A stretch of 64,000 nt of DNA, taken from assembly GCF_001724815.1 (NCBI RefSeq), contig NZ_MEDO01000003.1, forward strand, positions 62,001 through 126,000, read 5' to 3'. Made by a program: the position numbers and the translations under genes. Shown here piece by piece: positions 34,733 through 48,508 of the stretch (positions are counted from its first letter, which is position 1; each line of letters begins with the position of its first letter). This stretch comes from Arenimonas sp. SCN 70-307 (lineage in GTDB: Bacteria > Pseudomonadota > Gammaproteobacteria > Xanthomonadales > Xanthomonadaceae). The notes beneath the pieces are model-generated. The model had not been told where the DNA came from and searched no databases. It saw only the letters and a program-made list of their open reading frames with translations.

Positions 34733-35554
34733 ATGAACCGCCTCCTCCTCCTCGCTTCCTCGCTGGCCCTCGCGCTGGCCGTCCCCGCTGCCCAGGCCTG
34801 GAGCCGGCAGGGCCATGAACTCGTGGGCGAACTGGCCGAGCGCCAGCTCAGTCCGGCCGCGCAGGCGCAGGTGCGCGAGCTGCTGGCCGACGAGGCCACG
34901 CCCACCCTGGCCGGCGTGGCCACCTGGGCCGACGAGATCCGCGCCGAAAAAACGCCGCTGGGCGTGCTCAGCCGCCGCTGGCATTACGTCAACATCCCCG
35001 GCAAGGATTGCGACTACGCCCCGGCGCGCGACTGCCCGGACGGCGAATGCGTGATCGGCGCCATCAACGCCCAGCGCGCCGTGCTGGCCGATGCCTCGCA
35101 GCCGCGGCAAAAGCGCATCGAGGCGCTGAAGTTCCTCGTACATTTCGTCGGCGACGCGCACCAGCCCATGCACGCGGGCCATCCGCACGACCGCGGCGGC
35201 AACGACTTCCAGCTCAACTACCGCGGCAAGGGCTCGCCCCAGGGCGAAGGCACCAACCTGCACGGCGTGTGGGACTACTGGCTGCTGCGCAGCGCCAACC
35301 TCGACAACGCGGCCTACGCCGAGCGGCTCGCGGCGATGCCGCCGCTGCCGGCCGACCCGGTGCCGGCGGTGGGCAATCCGGCCCAGGCCTGGACGCTCGA
35401 GTCCTGCCGGCTGATCCAGAGCGAGTCGATCTACCCGCCGCGCCGCCGCATCACCGACGCCTACCTCGACCAGCATCGTCCGCTGGCCGAGCAGCGCATC
35501 CGCCTCGCGGCCAGCCGCCTGGCCGGCCTGCTGGAAGACGCGCTCGTCCCCTGA
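34733..35554 (+). CDS. Secreted S1/P1-type nuclease
   Basis: A 273-residue zinc nuclease. The signal peptide is cleaved after AQA so that the mature protein starts with Trp (WSRQGHELVGELA), whose N-terminus binds zinc in this family. Further ligands are in HFVGDAHQPMHAG, DRGGNDFQLNY and NLHGVWDYWLL. It degrades single-stranded nucleic acids, probably for phosphate or nucleoside supply. A longer in-frame start at 34694 exists but would give an unusual leader. Confidence 0.93.
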   Translation: MNRLLLLASSLALALAVPAAQAWSRQGHELVGELAERQLSPAAQAQVRELLADEATPTLAGVATWADEIRAEKTPLGVLSRRWHYVNIPGKDCDYAPARDCPDGECVIGAINAQRAVLADASQPRQKRIEALKFLVHFVGDAHQPMHAGHPHDRGGNDFQLNYRGKGSPQGEGTNLHGVWDYWLLRSANLDNAAYAERLAAMPPLPADPVPAVGNPAQAWTLESCRLIQSESIYPPRRRITDAYLDQHRPLAEQRIRLAASRLAGLLEDALVP

Positions 35555-35557
35555 GCC

Positions 35558-37078
35558 TCAGGCCCCGGGCGACGGCGGCTCGAACTTCACCGGCACCAGC
35601 ACCCAGCCCTCGACGGGCTGGCCGTCCTTGATGGCCGGCGAAAACTTCCAGCCACGCGCCGCCTGCAGCGTGTTGCGCGTGATCTCGGCGTCGGCCGGCA
35701 CGGTGCTCTTCTCCGGCACGTAGTGCACCTCGCGCGCGCTGCCGTCGGTGCCGACCAGCACGCGCAGCATCACCATGCCGCCCTCGCCCGCCTCGGCCGC
35801 GGCCTTGGGATAGGCCGGCACCTCGCCTTCGATGCCGATGGCCGCCATGCCCTCCGGCGGCGGACCGGCGGTGAAGGCCAGTTCGATCTCGATGCCCTTG
35901 AAGCCACCCCCGGGCTGCTGCTCGCCGATGCCGATGGCGGCCGCTTCGCGGGTGACCATCCGCGGCTCGCCCACGACTTCGCCGTCGCGCACCAGCCGGG
36001 CCTGCACGTCGAAGGTGCCGTCGGCCAGCGGGTTCACCGTCCACGTGGTTTCCCAGGCCTGGCCGGCGTGCTCGAAGTTTTCACTGTGGGCCTGGCCAGG
36101 GGCCAGCACGGCACGGGTGCCGCGCGCCTGCTCGCCGTCGACCTTCACCTGCAGCGTCATGCGCACCATGCCGGCGGGAATATCGCCGTCGCGGGCCGAC
36201 ACCGGCTGGCTGGCCCAGGCGACGGCCGCCGCGGCCAGTCCGAGCAGCAGGGCGAGGAGCAGGCCGGTGGCCTGGCGGGTACGGGACGGCAGTGGTTGCT
36301 TGAGCATGGCGATTCGCTCCTTGAGGGGATCGAGGCCGGACCAGTGGCAGCCCAGCGGCAGGGCCTGGTCGGCGAGGCGGGTCTTGAGCATCGCGTCGCC
36401 GTAGTGGCGGCGATGCGCGGGATGGCGCTGCATCACCACCGCGTCGCAGGCCAGTTCCTGGTCCTGGCGGAAGCGCGGCAGCGCGAGGTGAACCAGCGGG
36501 TGGAACCAGAACAGCGTGCGCAGCAGCGCGGCCAGCGCGCAGGCCGGCAGGTCGGCGCGCTCGAGGTGCACGCGCTCGTGCGCCAGCACCAGATCGCGCT
36601 CGATCGCTTGGTAGCGCTGCTCGAAGTCGCCGGGCAGCACGATGCGCGGGCGCAGGCCCACCACCGCCGGCAGGCCGCGCGTGGCCAGCGCCTGGTAAAG
36701 CCCGTCCGGACGCCGGGTGAGCGGGCCCAGGCCGGCGTGGAAGCGGCGCTGCAGCCACAGCTGCCAGCCCAGCATGGCCAGCGCGCCGGCCAGCCACAGC
36801 GGCGCCAGCCAGGCCACGAGGTCGGTGCCGGTCGTCGCGGCGGCGACCACGGTGCCGGCGCCGTCGATTGGCACGGCAGTGGCGCGCACCAGCACCGGCA
36901 TCACCGGCTCGGGCGCGGCCGGCAGCAACACCGCCACCAGCGCGGCCGGCACCAGCCACCACAGTGCATAGGTGGCGGTGGCGCCGAATAGCCGCCGCGC
37001 CGGTACGCGCAAGGCCAGCACCAGCACCAGGGCGCCGGTCAGGGCGAGGCTGGCTTCCAGCAGGAGTTCACTGGCCAT
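35558..37078 (-). CDS. BlaR1/MecR1-type M56 peptidase fused to a TonB C-terminal domain
   Basis: A 506-residue membrane protein with about four helices (1-55, 90-115 and 270-290) around a cytoplasmic M56 protease domain carrying HERVH (in LVLAHERVHLERAD). Where BlaR1 has a penicillin-binding sensor, this protein has a periplasmic region ending in a TonB_C-like domain (about 410-500: VPAYPKAAAEAGEGG ... GWKFSPAIKDGQPVEG). It overlaps the BlaI-type repressor gene by 11 bp and should cleave it on signal. The signal is unlikely to be beta-lactam, given the missing sensor. Confidence 0.88.
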   Translation of the reverse strand: MASELLLEASLALTGALVLVLALRVPARRLFGATATYALWWLVPAALVAVLLPAAPEPVMPVLVRATAVPIDGAGTVVAAATTGTDLVAWLAPLWLAGALAMLGWQLWLQRRFHAGLGPLTRRPDGLYQALATRGLPAVVGLRPRIVLPGDFEQRYQAIERDLVLAHERVHLERADLPACALAALLRTLFWFHPLVHLALPRFRQDQELACDAVVMQRHPAHRRHYGDAMLKTRLADQALPLGCHWSGLDPLKERIAMLKQPLPSRTRQATGLLLALLLGLAAAAVAWASQPVSARDGDIPAGMVRMTLQVKVDGEQARGTRAVLAPGQAHSENFEHAGQAWETTWTVNPLADGTFDVQARLVRDGEVVGEPRMVTREAAAIGIGEQQPGGGFKGIEIELAFTAGPPPEGMAAIGIEGEVPAYPKAAAEAGEGGMVMLRVLVGTDGSAREVHYVPEKSTVPADAEITRNTLQAARGWKFSPAIKDGQPVEGWVLVPVKFEPPSPGA

Positions 37079-37436
37079 CGTCGAGTTCCTCGAGCAGGCG
37101 GCGCAGTTCGGCCACGTCCTTCTTGCTGAGCTTGCGCTGCGCGCTGAAGTGGGCCACCAGGGGCGCGACCCGGCCGCCGAACAGGCGGTCGAGCAAGCCC
37201 TGGCTTTCCTGGCGCAGCCAGTCCTCGCGGCGCAGCACCGGCGCGTAGAGATAGCGGCGTCCGTCGCGCTCGGCGCGGATGGCGCCCTTCTTGAGCAGGC
37301 GGTTGAGCAGGGTCTTGACCGTCGCCTCCTGCCAGCCCTGGCCGGCGGCCACGGCCGCCACCACGTCCTCGGCGGCGAGCGGGCTTTCCCGCCACAGCGC
37401 CTGCATCACCACGGCTTCGGCTTCACTGACCTGCAT
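37068..37436 (-). CDS. BlaI/MecI/CopY-family repressor
   Basis: A 122-residue winged-helix repressor: MQVSEAEAVVMQALW, the recognition-helix region ATVKTLLNRLLKKG and a C-terminal dimerisation helix (KKDVAELRRLLEELD). Proteolysis by the adjacent M56 protein is the usual release mechanism. Two dyads of the family's type lie directly upstream (37441-37477), indicating autoregulation. Confidence 0.92.
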   Translation of the reverse strand: MQVSEAEAVVMQALWRESPLAAEDVVAAVAAGQGWQEATVKTLLNRLLKKGAIRAERDGRRYLYAPVLRREDWLRQESQGLLDRLFGGRVAPLVAHFSAQRKLSKKDVAELRRLLEELDDGQ

Positions 37437-37440
37437 ACGA

Positions 37441-37477
37441 TTACATCCGTAAACTTTTCCTCAGATTACGCCTGTAA
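37441..37477. promoter_or_regulatory. Tandem BlaI-type operator dyads
   Basis: TTACATCCGTAA (37441-37452) and TTACGCCTGTAA (37466-37477) share the form TTAC-N4-GTAA and lie 25 bp apart, just upstream of the repressor ATG. They resemble the TACA-N2-TGTA half-sites bound by BlaI/MecI/CopY repressors. Confidence 0.7.
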
Positions 37478-37542
37478 ACGATGAAGTCAAGCCCCCGCCC
37501 CGCCCTGCCATAATCGCGGGGTCGAACCGCGCGGAGAGCCCC

Positions 37543-38409
<867 letters not shown>

Positions 38410-38412
38410 GCC

Positions 38413-38849
38413 TCAGCCGCCCAGGTGCTGGCGCGTCCAGCGCACGATGTTGTTGGCGTCCATGGCGCCGGACTGGCGGGCGATCTCGCGGCCCTGGTGG
38501 AACAGCACCAGCGTGGGGATGGAGCGGATGCCATGGCGCTGGGCCAGGGTCGGCTGCGACTGCGTATCGACCTTCGCCAGGCGGACCTTCGGCTCGAGCA
38601 GCGCCGCGGCCTTGTGGAAGTGCGGCGCCATCATCTGGCAGGGCCCGCACCAGGCGGCCCAGAAGTCCACCAGCAGCGGCAGCTCGCTGCGGTCGGCGTG
38701 GATGCCGAAATCGTCCACGCCCAGGTCCATCGGCTTGCCGGTGAACAGCGCCTCGCGGCAGTGGCCGCAGACCGGGCCTTCGCCCAGCCGCGAGACGGGC
38801 ACGCGGTTCATGCCGTGGCAGTGCGGGCAGGCCACCAGGATGGGATCGC

Positions 38850-38853
<4 letters not shown>
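38413..38853 (-). CDS. trxC: Thioredoxin 2 (TrxC)
   Basis: A 146-residue protein with an N-terminal zinc ribbon (CPHCHGMNR and CGHCRE) that marks TrxC, then a thioredoxin domain with the WCGPC active site (FWAAWCGPCQMMAP). It reduces disulfides under oxidative stress. Its ATG overlaps the stop of the RND pump gene (ATGA), so it is the last gene of the adaptor-pump-trxC operon. Confidence 0.95.
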
Positions 38854-42078
<3,225 letters not shown>

Positions 42079-42086
<8 letters not shown>

Positions 42087-43149
42087 GGCCCGCCTCCCGG
42101 GCGGCGGCGAGGTGGGCCAGCGCATCAAGCGGGTTGGCGGCGATGCGCTCGCCCTCGGCCAGGCCGGCCAGCACCTCGACTTCGCCCTCGCGACGGTGGC
42201 CCAGGCGTACCTGGCGCAGCGCGACGCGGTTGTCGTCGCCCACCACGTAGACCGCGGTCACTTCGCTGCGGGTCACCAGCGCCGCGGCCGGCACCCACAG
42301 GTGGCGGGCCTCGCCGGTCTTGAAGGCGACCTTGACGGTCATGCCCGGCTGCAGGCCGGTCTCGGCTTCGGGCAGTTCGACCCGCACCTTGAAGCTGTGC
42401 GTGCCCGGATCGGCGTAGGGGAACACGATGACCTGCGCGGCCTCGATCCGGCCGCCGCCCGGCAGCACGACGGTGGCCGCGCCGTGCTCGCGCAGCGCGG
42501 CGACGTCGCTCTGCGGCACTTCCACGTTCACCCGCAGCTGCTGCAGCGACAGCCCCGAAACCAGCGGCTGGCCCGGCTGCACCGACTCGCCCACCTCGAC
42601 GTGCCGGGCGGTGAGGATGCCCGAGTACGGCGCGCGGATCACGGTGTAGTCCACCTGCTCGCCGGCTTCGCTGACGCCGGCACGCGCCGACTCCAGCGCG
42701 GCGCGGGTGGCGTCGCGGCGGGCGCGGGCCTGGTCGAGCGCGGCGCGCGCCAGCAGCTGCTTGGCCACCAGCTCCTCGGTGCGGCGGAACGCCGCCTCGG
42801 CCTCGGTGTAATCGGCCTGGGCGGCGTTGAGCGCGGCCGAAGCGCGGCGCTGCGCCGACACCTGCTCGACGTCGGTGAAGCGCACGACGACCTGTCCCGC
42901 CTCGACGTAGTCGTTCACGTCGAAGGGCAATTCGACCACGCGGCCGCGCGTCTGCGCCGACAGCGTGGCCTGGTTGACGGCCTCGACCACGCCATCCCAG
43001 CTGCGCTCGCGCGCCGAGGCGCGCGGCGCCACCGCGATCGTTTCGAAACCCACGGCGGGCGCCGCGGCGGGAACGGCCGGATCACCGCCACAGGCCGCCA
43101 GCAGCAGGGCGGCGAGCGTGGCGTTGGCGAGCAGGCGGGTGCGGGTCAT
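42079..43149 (-). CDS. RND efflux periplasmic adaptor lipoprotein
   Basis: A 356-residue adaptor with a lipobox (LLLAAC, C20), a coiled-coil hairpin (about 95-160), lipoyl and beta-barrel domains (VTRSEVTAVYVVGDDNRVALR). It pairs with the pump encoded by the overlapping downstream gene. It follows the DUF2892 gene by 10 nt. Confidence 0.92.
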
Positions 43150-43159
43150 CGTGCTTACC

Positions 43160-43363
43160 TCACTTGAAGGCGCAGCCGGCGTTGAAGCCGAGCTTGCGGA
43201 AGACCATGGCCGCCGGGCAGAAGCCGGTGAAGGACGCCTGCAGCAGGTTCAGGCCGATGAAGGCGGTGAAGAACAGCCACAGCGGCGAGACGAAATAAAC
43301 GAGGGCGACGGAGATCAGGATCATCACGCCGGCGAAGGCCATCACGGCACGGTCGAGGTTCAT
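43160..43363 (-). CDS. DUF2892 (YgaP-like) inner-membrane protein
   Basis: A 67-residue protein with two helices and the typical MNLDRAVMAFAG start and GFCPAAMVFRKLGF end. Members occur beside rhodanese, sulfur dioxygenase and BigR/ArsR genes. The cysteines in GFCP and NAGC could handle sulfane sulfur. GGAG seven bases upstream supports the ATG at 43363. It is first in the operon leading to trxC and divergent from the regulator. Confidence 0.9.
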   Translation of the reverse strand: MNLDRAVMAFAGVMILISVALVYFVSPLWLFFTAFIGLNLLQASFTGFCPAAMVFRKLGFNAGCAFK

Positions 43364-43389
43364 GGCATTGCTCCTTGGGGCTGGGGTCT

Positions 43390-43433
43390 GTGTATACATA
43401 TACTCTAAATTAGTGATATCTTAATTAGATGTC
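43390..43433. promoter_or_regulatory. AT-rich palindromic operator region for the BigR-like repressor
   Basis: In the divergent gap between the DUF2892 and ArsR-type genes is an AT-rich stretch unlike its surroundings, containing GTATACATATAC (43392-43403), CTAAATTAG (43405-43413) and ATCT-N5-AGAT (43418-43430). BigR-type repressors bind AT-rich palindromes of this kind. The exact site is inferred. Confidence 0.55.
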
Positions 43434-43467
43434 TGGCATACTGTCAACAACCGCAAAGAGCCCGCCC

Positions 43468-43812
43468 ATGAGCCCCCGCCCCCGCAAGTCGCCCGCCCCT
43501 GCCACGCCCTCGGCCCAGCTGATCGAATCGGCGTCGGAGGCCGCGGCCGAGCTGCTCAAGGCCATGGCCAACCCGCAGCGCCTGCGGGTGCTGTGCCTGC
43601 TGGTGGAAAGGGAGATGTCGGTGGGCGAGATCAACGCCCTGGTGCCGCTAAGCCAGTCGGCGCTGTCGCAGCACCTGGCGGTGCTGCGCGAGAAGAACCT
43701 GGTGAGCACGCGCCGCGAGGCGCAGACGGTCTACTACGCCGTGGCCGACGGCACGGTGCATGACGTGATCGAGGTGCTGCACAGGAACCTGTGCAGCCCT
43801 GCAACGGCCTGA
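43468..43812 (+). CDS. ArsR-family repressor, BigR/SqrR-like (sulfide/persulfide sensing)
   Basis: A 114-residue winged helix (AMANPQRLRVLCLLVE ... LSQSALSQHLAVLRE, wing TRREAQTVYYAV). The two cysteines, C43 and C109, are 66 residues apart, the same spacing as the C42/C108 redox pair of BigR, which forms a di- or polysulfide bond and releases DNA. The start at 43468 is preferred over an in-frame ATG at 43429, which lies in the palindromic operator and lacks a ribosome site. Confidence 0.88.
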   Translation: MSPRPRKSPAPATPSAQLIESASEAAAELLKAMANPQRLRVLCLLVEREMSVGEINALVPLSQSALSQHLAVLREKNLVSTRREAQTVYYAVADGTVHDVIEVLHRNLCSPATA

Positions 43813-43829
43813 GGAATCGCGGGCCTGGC

Positions 43830-45833
43830 TCAGCCCAGCGACTTGGCGGCGGCGACCACCGCGTCGGTGGTGATGCCGAAGTGCTGGTAGAGCTTGTCGG
43901 CCGGGGCCGACGCACCGAACTGGTCGATGCCGATGACGGCGCCATCCAGGCCCACGAACTGGCGCCAGTAGCCGGTGACGCCGGCCTCCACCGCCACGCG
44001 CTTGCGGCACCAGCCGGGCAGCACGCCCTCGCGCCACTCGATCGGCTGGCGGGCGAAGACCTCGGCGCAGGGCATGGACACCACGCGCGCGGCGATGCCC
44101 TCGGCGGCGAGGCGGCGCATGGCCTCCATCGCCAGCTCCACTTCCGAGCCGGTGGCCAGCAGGATCAGGTCGAACTTGCCTTCCGGCGGGTCGGAGAGCA
44201 CGTAGCCGCCGCGGGCGATGTCGGCCAGCTGCTGCTCGCTGCGCGGCTGGTGCGCCAGGTTCTGGCGGCTGAAGACCAGGCAGCTCGGGCCGGCGCTGCG
44301 CTCGATCGCGGCCTGCCAGGCAATCGCCGACTCGACCGCGTCGCAGGGACGCCAGACGTCGTTGTTGGGGATGTAGCGCAGCGAGGCCAGGTGCTCGACC
44401 GGCTGGTGCGTCGGGCCGTCCTCGCCCAGGCCGATCGAGTCGTGGGTGAACACGTGGATGGCGCGGGTCGGGATCAGGGCCGACATGCGCAGGGCGTTGC
44501 GCGAATAGTCGGAGAACACCAGGAAGGTGGCGTCGTAGGGAATGAAGCCACCGTGCAGGGCCAGGCCGTTGCTGATGGCGCTCATGCCGAACTCGCGCAC
44601 GCCGTAGTGCACGTAGTTGGCGTTGGCGTCGTCGGACGTGACCGACTTGCTGCCCTTCCAGAGCGTGAGGTTGGAGTGCGCCAGGTCGGCCGAACCGCCC
44701 ACGAGCTCGGGCAGCAGCGGTCCGAAGGCGTCGAGCGCCATCTGCGAGGCCTTGCGCGAAGCCACCACCGGGCCTTCGAGCTGCAGCTTGCGGGCGTAGG
44801 CCAGGGCAGCGTCGGCGAAACCCTGCGGCAGCTCGCCGTGCGAGCGGCGCACGAGCTCGGAGGCCAGCTCCGGGTAGGCCTTGGCGTAGGCGTCGAACAG
44901 GCGGTTCCACTGTTCTTCGCGCACGATGCCGGCGTTGCCGGCGCGCCAGCCGTCGGCGATGGCGGCCGGGATCTCGAAGGGCGCGTGCGGCCAGCCCAGG
45001 GCGGCGCGGGTGGCGGCCACCTCGTCCTTGCCCAGGGGCGCGCCGTGGCTCGATTCCTTGCCGGCCTTGCCGGGCGAGCCGAAACCGATGGTGGTGCGGC
45101 AGCAGATCAGGGTGGGCTTGCCGGTCTCGGCCTGGGCGGTCTTGATGGCCTGGGTGATTTCGACCGGGTCATGGCCGTCCACCTTGCGGATGACCTGCCA
45201 GCCATAGGCCTCGAAGCGCGCCGCGGTGTCGTCGGTGAACCAGCCCGCGGTGTCGCCGTCGATGGAGATGCGGTTGTCGTCCCAGAACGCGATCAGCTTG
45301 CCCAGGCCCCAGGTGCCGGCCAGCGAGGCCGCCTCGTGCGAGACGCCCTCCATCAGGCAGCCATCGCCCAGGAACACCCAGGTGTGGTGGTCGACGACGT
45401 TGAATTCGGGGCGGTTGAAGCGCTGCGCGAGCAGCTTTTCGGCCAGCGCCATGCCCACGGCGTTGGCCAGGCCCTGGCCGAGCGGACCGGTGGTGGTCTC
45501 GACGCCCGGGGTGTGGCCGAACTCGGGGTGGCCGGCGGTCTTGCTGTGCAGCTGGCGGAAATTCTTCAGTTCCTGCAGCGGCAGGTCGTAGCCCGACAGG
45601 TGCAGCAGGCCGTAGATCAGCATCGAGCCGTGGCCGTTCGACAGCACGAAGCGGTCGCGGTTGAACCACTTGGGGTTGTTCGGGCTGTGGCTGTGGAAGT
45701 CGTTCCACAGCACCTCGGCGATGTCGGCCATGCCCATCGGCATGCCCGGGTGGCCGGACTTGGCGGCCTCGACCGCATCGATGGCGAGGAAACGCAGGGC
45801 GTTGGCGAGGTCGCGGCGGGAGGGCGTGGTCAT
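43830..45833 (-). CDS. tkt: Transketolase
   Basis: A 667-residue thiamine-diphosphate enzyme of the pentose phosphate pathway. TPP motif [18 protein letters not shown] with N in DDNRISIDG, the pyrimidine-domain [17 protein letters not shown] and the C-terminal domain are complete. Catalytic histidines are visible in SGHPGMPMG and [10 protein letters not shown]. It is monocistronic, convergent with the regulator gene. Confidence 0.97.
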   Translation of the reverse strand: MTTPSRRDLANALRFLAIDAVEAAKSGHPGMPMGMADIAEVLWNDFHSHSPNNPKWFNRDRFVLSNGHGSMLIYGLLHLSGYDLPLQELKNFRQLHSKTAGHPEFGHTPGVETTTGPLGQGLANAVGMALAEKLLAQRFNRPEFNVVDHHTWVFLGDGCLMEGVSHEAASLAGTWGLGKLIAFWDDNRISIDGDTAGWFTDDTAARFEAYGWQVIRKVDGHDPVEITQAIKTAQAETGKPTLICCRTTIGFGSPGKAGKESSHGAPLGKDEVAATRAALGWPHAPFEIPAAIADGWRAGNAGIVREEQWNRLFDAYAKAYPELASELVRRSHGELPQGFADAALAYARKLQLEGPVVASRKASQMALDAFGPLLPELVGGSADLAHSNLTLWKGSKSVTSDDANANYVHYGVREFGMSAISNGLALHGGFIPYDATFLVFSDYSRNALRMSALIPTRAIHVFTHDSIGLGEDGPTHQPVEHLASLRYIPNNDVWRPCDAVESAIAWQAAIERSAGPSCLVFSRQNLAHQPRSEQQLADIARGGYVLSDPPEGKFDLILLATGSEVELAMEAMRRLAAEGIAARVVSMPCAEVFARQPIEWREGVLPGWCRKRVAVEAGVTGYWRQFVGLDGAVIGIDQFGASAPADKLYQHFGITTDAVVAAAKSLG

Positions 45834-45932
45834 CGGGGCGTCCAGGGCGTGGGGCCCGGGGCCGGGCCAACGGGGCGCTATTGTCGCCGACCCGGCCGCC
45901 GCTGTCGCGCTTGAACCCCGGCGGCGCGAGTG

Positions 45933-47225
45933 CTAGCCGGCGGCCCCGGCCTGGGACGGCGCTTCGGCCGGCTCACCCTCGCTGCGCCCGATCACCACCG
46001 AACCGACCATGTCGCCGCCCACGTTCACCACCGTGCGGCACATGTCGAGCAGGCGGTCGACGCCGAGGATCAGGCCGATGCCCTCGGGCGGGATGCCGAA
46101 CATGGCCAGGATCATCGCGATCACCGGCAGCGAGCCGCCGGGCACGCCCGCCGCGCCGATGCCGCCGAGGATGCACAGCAGCAGGATGGTCACCTGCTGG
46201 AAGATCGTCAGCTCGACGCCGAAGAATTGCGCGAGGAACAGCACCGTCACGCCCTCGAACAGGGCCGTGCCGTTCATGTTGGCGGTGGCGCCGAGCGTGC
46301 AGACGAAGCGCGCGACGCGGCGCGGCACGCCCAGGCGCTGCTCGGTGACCGCCAGCGTGGTCGGCAGCGTGGCGCTGGACGAGGAGGTCGAGAAGGCGGT
46401 CAGCAGCGCCGGCTGGGCGCCGCGGAAGAAGGCCAGCGGCGACATGCCGCCGAACACCCGCAGCAGGATGGGGAATACCACGAAGAAATGGATGGCCAGC
46501 GCGGCCAGCACCGTGGCGACGAAGCGCGCCAGCTGCACCAGCACGTCGAAGCCGAGCTTGGCGGTGATCGAGAACAGCAGCGCGGCCACCGCGTAGGGCG
46601 CCAGGCGGATGGTCCAGTCGATGAGCTTGAGGCAGATGTCGTAAACGCCCTGTACGGCGGCGACGAAGGCCTTGGTGCCCTCGCTGCGGATGACGGTGGC
46701 GGCGATGCCGAACATCAGCGCGAAGAACATCACCGCGATCAGGTCGCCGTTGGCGGCCGACTGCACGGGATTGCGCGGCACGATGTTGAGCAGCACCGAG
46801 ATGCCGGACACGCCCTCGCGGCTGGCGGCGATCTGCGAGGCGCGCTCACCGGTCTGCGCCATCAGCTCGGCGCCGAGCTCCGGCGGGATGCCGCGGCCGG
46901 GCTCGAGCAGGTTCACCATCACCAGGCCGATGCTCACCGCGACGGTGGTGACGACGAGGATCCAGGCGAGCGTCTTGCCGCCGATGCGGCCCAGCGAGCG
47001 CGGGTCGCCGATTTCCACCACGCCCAGGATCAGGGCCGAGAACACCAGCGGGATGACCAGCATGAAGAGCAGGCGCAGGAAGAGCTGGCCCACGGGGTCG
47101 GCGACGTAGAACACCAGCGCGTCGAGCCAGCCGGCGTCGGCGGCGAACAGGTTCGCGGCCAGGCCGAGGCTGGTGCCGGCGATGAAGCCGACCAGCATGC
47201 GGGTGTGCAGGGACATCTTCGGCAT
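45933..47225 (-). CDS. Dicarboxylate/amino acid:cation symporter (DAACS family)
   Basis: A 430-residue transporter with eight helices and two re-entrant hairpins. The serine-rich AFSTSSSSATLP, NMNGTALFEGVTVLF and GIPPEGIGLILGVDRLLDMCRT motifs define the family. It imports glutamate, aspartate or C4-dicarboxylates with sodium or protons. GGAG six bases upstream supports the ATG at 47225. Confidence 0.94.
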   Translation of the reverse strand: MPKMSLHTRMLVGFIAGTSLGLAANLFAADAGWLDALVFYVADPVGQLFLRLLFMLVIPLVFSALILGVVEIGDPRSLGRIGGKTLAWILVVTTVAVSIGLVMVNLLEPGRGIPPELGAELMAQTGERASQIAASREGVSGISVLLNIVPRNPVQSAANGDLIAVMFFALMFGIAATVIRSEGTKAFVAAVQGVYDICLKLIDWTIRLAPYAVAALLFSITAKLGFDVLVQLARFVATVLAALAIHFFVVFPILLRVFGGMSPLAFFRGAQPALLTAFSTSSSSATLPTTLAVTEQRLGVPRRVARFVCTLGATANMNGTALFEGVTVLFLAQFFGVELTIFQQVTILLLCILGGIGAAGVPGGSLPVIAMILAMFGIPPEGIGLILGVDRLLDMCRTVVNVGGDMVGSVVIGRSEGEPAEAPSQAGAAG

Positions 47226-47277
47226 CCGGGGCTCCGCGCGTTTTTGCGTGAGCCCCAAGCTTACAACAGGCGCCGGA

Positions 47278-48438
47278 TCAGTCCCCGGCCAGGATTTCCG
47301 GCAGCGGGCGCGGACGGCCGATGAGGTAGCCCTGGGCGTAGTGGCAGCCGAGCCGGCGCAGGGCCTCGAGCTGGGCCGTCGTTTCCACGCCCTCGACCAC
47401 GATCTCGGCCGACAGGGCCCGGCCGAGCTGGACGATGGCCTCGACGACCGACATCGCGCGCGGGTCGGCGAGCATCTGCCGCGAGAATGCCTGGTCGATC
47501 TTGAGCACGTCGAAGTCCAGGCGGTGCAAGTGGGCCAGGTGCGAGTAGCCGGTGCCGAAGTCGTCCAGGGCCACCTTGATGCCATGGCCGTGGCAGAGCG
47601 CGATGACCTCGCGCACCAGTTCGTAGTCCAGCGCCTGGCTCTCGGTGATCTCGAGCTTGAGGCTGCCCCGCGGCAGGCGGGCGGCGTCGGCGCGTGCCAC
47701 GATGCGTTCGACGAGGCCGGGATGGGCCAGCTGGCGGCCCGACACGTTCACGGCCACGAAGGGCGCGCCGCGGCCGGCGCGCACGAACGCGGCGACGGCC
47801 TCGCAGGCGGCATCCATCACGTACTCGCCCACCGGCACGATCAGGGAAGTTTCCTCGGCCAGGGCCACGAATTCGGCTGGCGAAATCGGACCTCGCTCGG
47901 GGTGGTTCCAGCGCACGAGGGCTTCATAGCCGGCGACGCGGTTTCGCGCCACGTCGAGCAGTGGCTGCAGGCCCAGCTCCAGGTGCCGTCCGGCCAGGGC
48001 CTCGCGCAGCTGCGACTCGAGCCTGATCCTGCCGATACCCTTTCGCTCGGTGGCCGAGGCGGGCAGCAGGCCTGGCTCCGTCGGCTGGCCCTGCAGCGCC
48101 GCCAGCGCGCCGCGGTAGCGCTTGAGCTGGCCCTCGAGCAGGGAGCGCACGATCGGGTCGGTCGCGGCGAGGCGCTCGGCGATCTGGCTGCGGTCGATGG
48201 GGAAGAGCACGCAGTCGCTGAGCGCGACGGCGGTGGCCGTGCGCGGCGAGTCATCGATCACCGCCATCTCGCCCAGCAGGTCGCCGGGCCCGAGCAGGCT
48301 CAGTACCCTGCGCTGGCCACCGTGGTGGGTTCGCACCTCAAGCGTGCCCTGCTCGACGAGATAGGCCGTGTCGGGCGGGTCGCCCTCGCGGAACAGCACC
48401 TGCCCCGCGTGCAGGCTGATTCTCAGTGGCGTGTCCAT
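47278..48438 (-). CDS. Cyclic-nucleotide-binding domain fused to an EAL phosphodiesterase
   Basis: The 386-residue protein has an N-terminal cNMP-binding domain (about 10-115: LGPGDLLGEMAVIDDSPRTATAVA) and a C-terminal EAL domain (about 135-385). Active-site motifs are intact: YEALVRW, NVSGRQL, ITES, DDFGTGYS, KIDQAF, EGVET and QGYLIGRP, so it should hydrolyse c-di-GMP. There is no GGDEF domain. It lies downstream of the pil operon and may link cAMP or another ligand to pilus-related c-di-GMP signalling. An in-frame TTG start at 48453 is possible. Confidence 0.9.
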   Translation of the reverse strand: MDTPLRISLHAGQVLFREGDPPDTAYLVEQGTLEVRTHHGGQRRVLSLLGPGDLLGEMAVIDDSPRTATAVALSDCVLFPIDRSQIAERLAATDPIVRSLLEGQLKRYRGALAALQGQPTEPGLLPASATERKGIGRIRLESQLREALAGRHLELGLQPLLDVARNRVAGYEALVRWNHPERGPISPAEFVALAEETSLIVPVGEYVMDAACEAVAAFVRAGRGAPFVAVNVSGRQLAHPGLVERIVARADAARLPRGSLKLEITESQALDYELVREVIALCHGHGIKVALDDFGTGYSHLAHLHRLDFDVLKIDQAFSRQMLADPRAMSVVEAIVQLGRALSAEIVVEGVETTAQLEALRRLGCHYAQGYLIGRPRPLPEILAGD

Positions 48439-48449
48439 GTCCTGCCTGG

Positions 48450-48481
48450 TCAAACGAAACAGGGCCGCATTCGCGGCCCTG
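48450..48481 (-). terminator. Intrinsic terminator of the pilMNOPQ operon
   Basis: CAGGGCCGC (48460-48468) pairs with GCGGCCCTG (48473-48481). On the minus strand the stem is followed by TTTCGTTTG. It lies 28 nt after the pilQ stop and overlaps the start region of the EAL gene. Confidence 0.75.
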
Positions 48482-48508
48482 TCCGTGCAATCCGCAAGCC
48501 CCGTGGGC

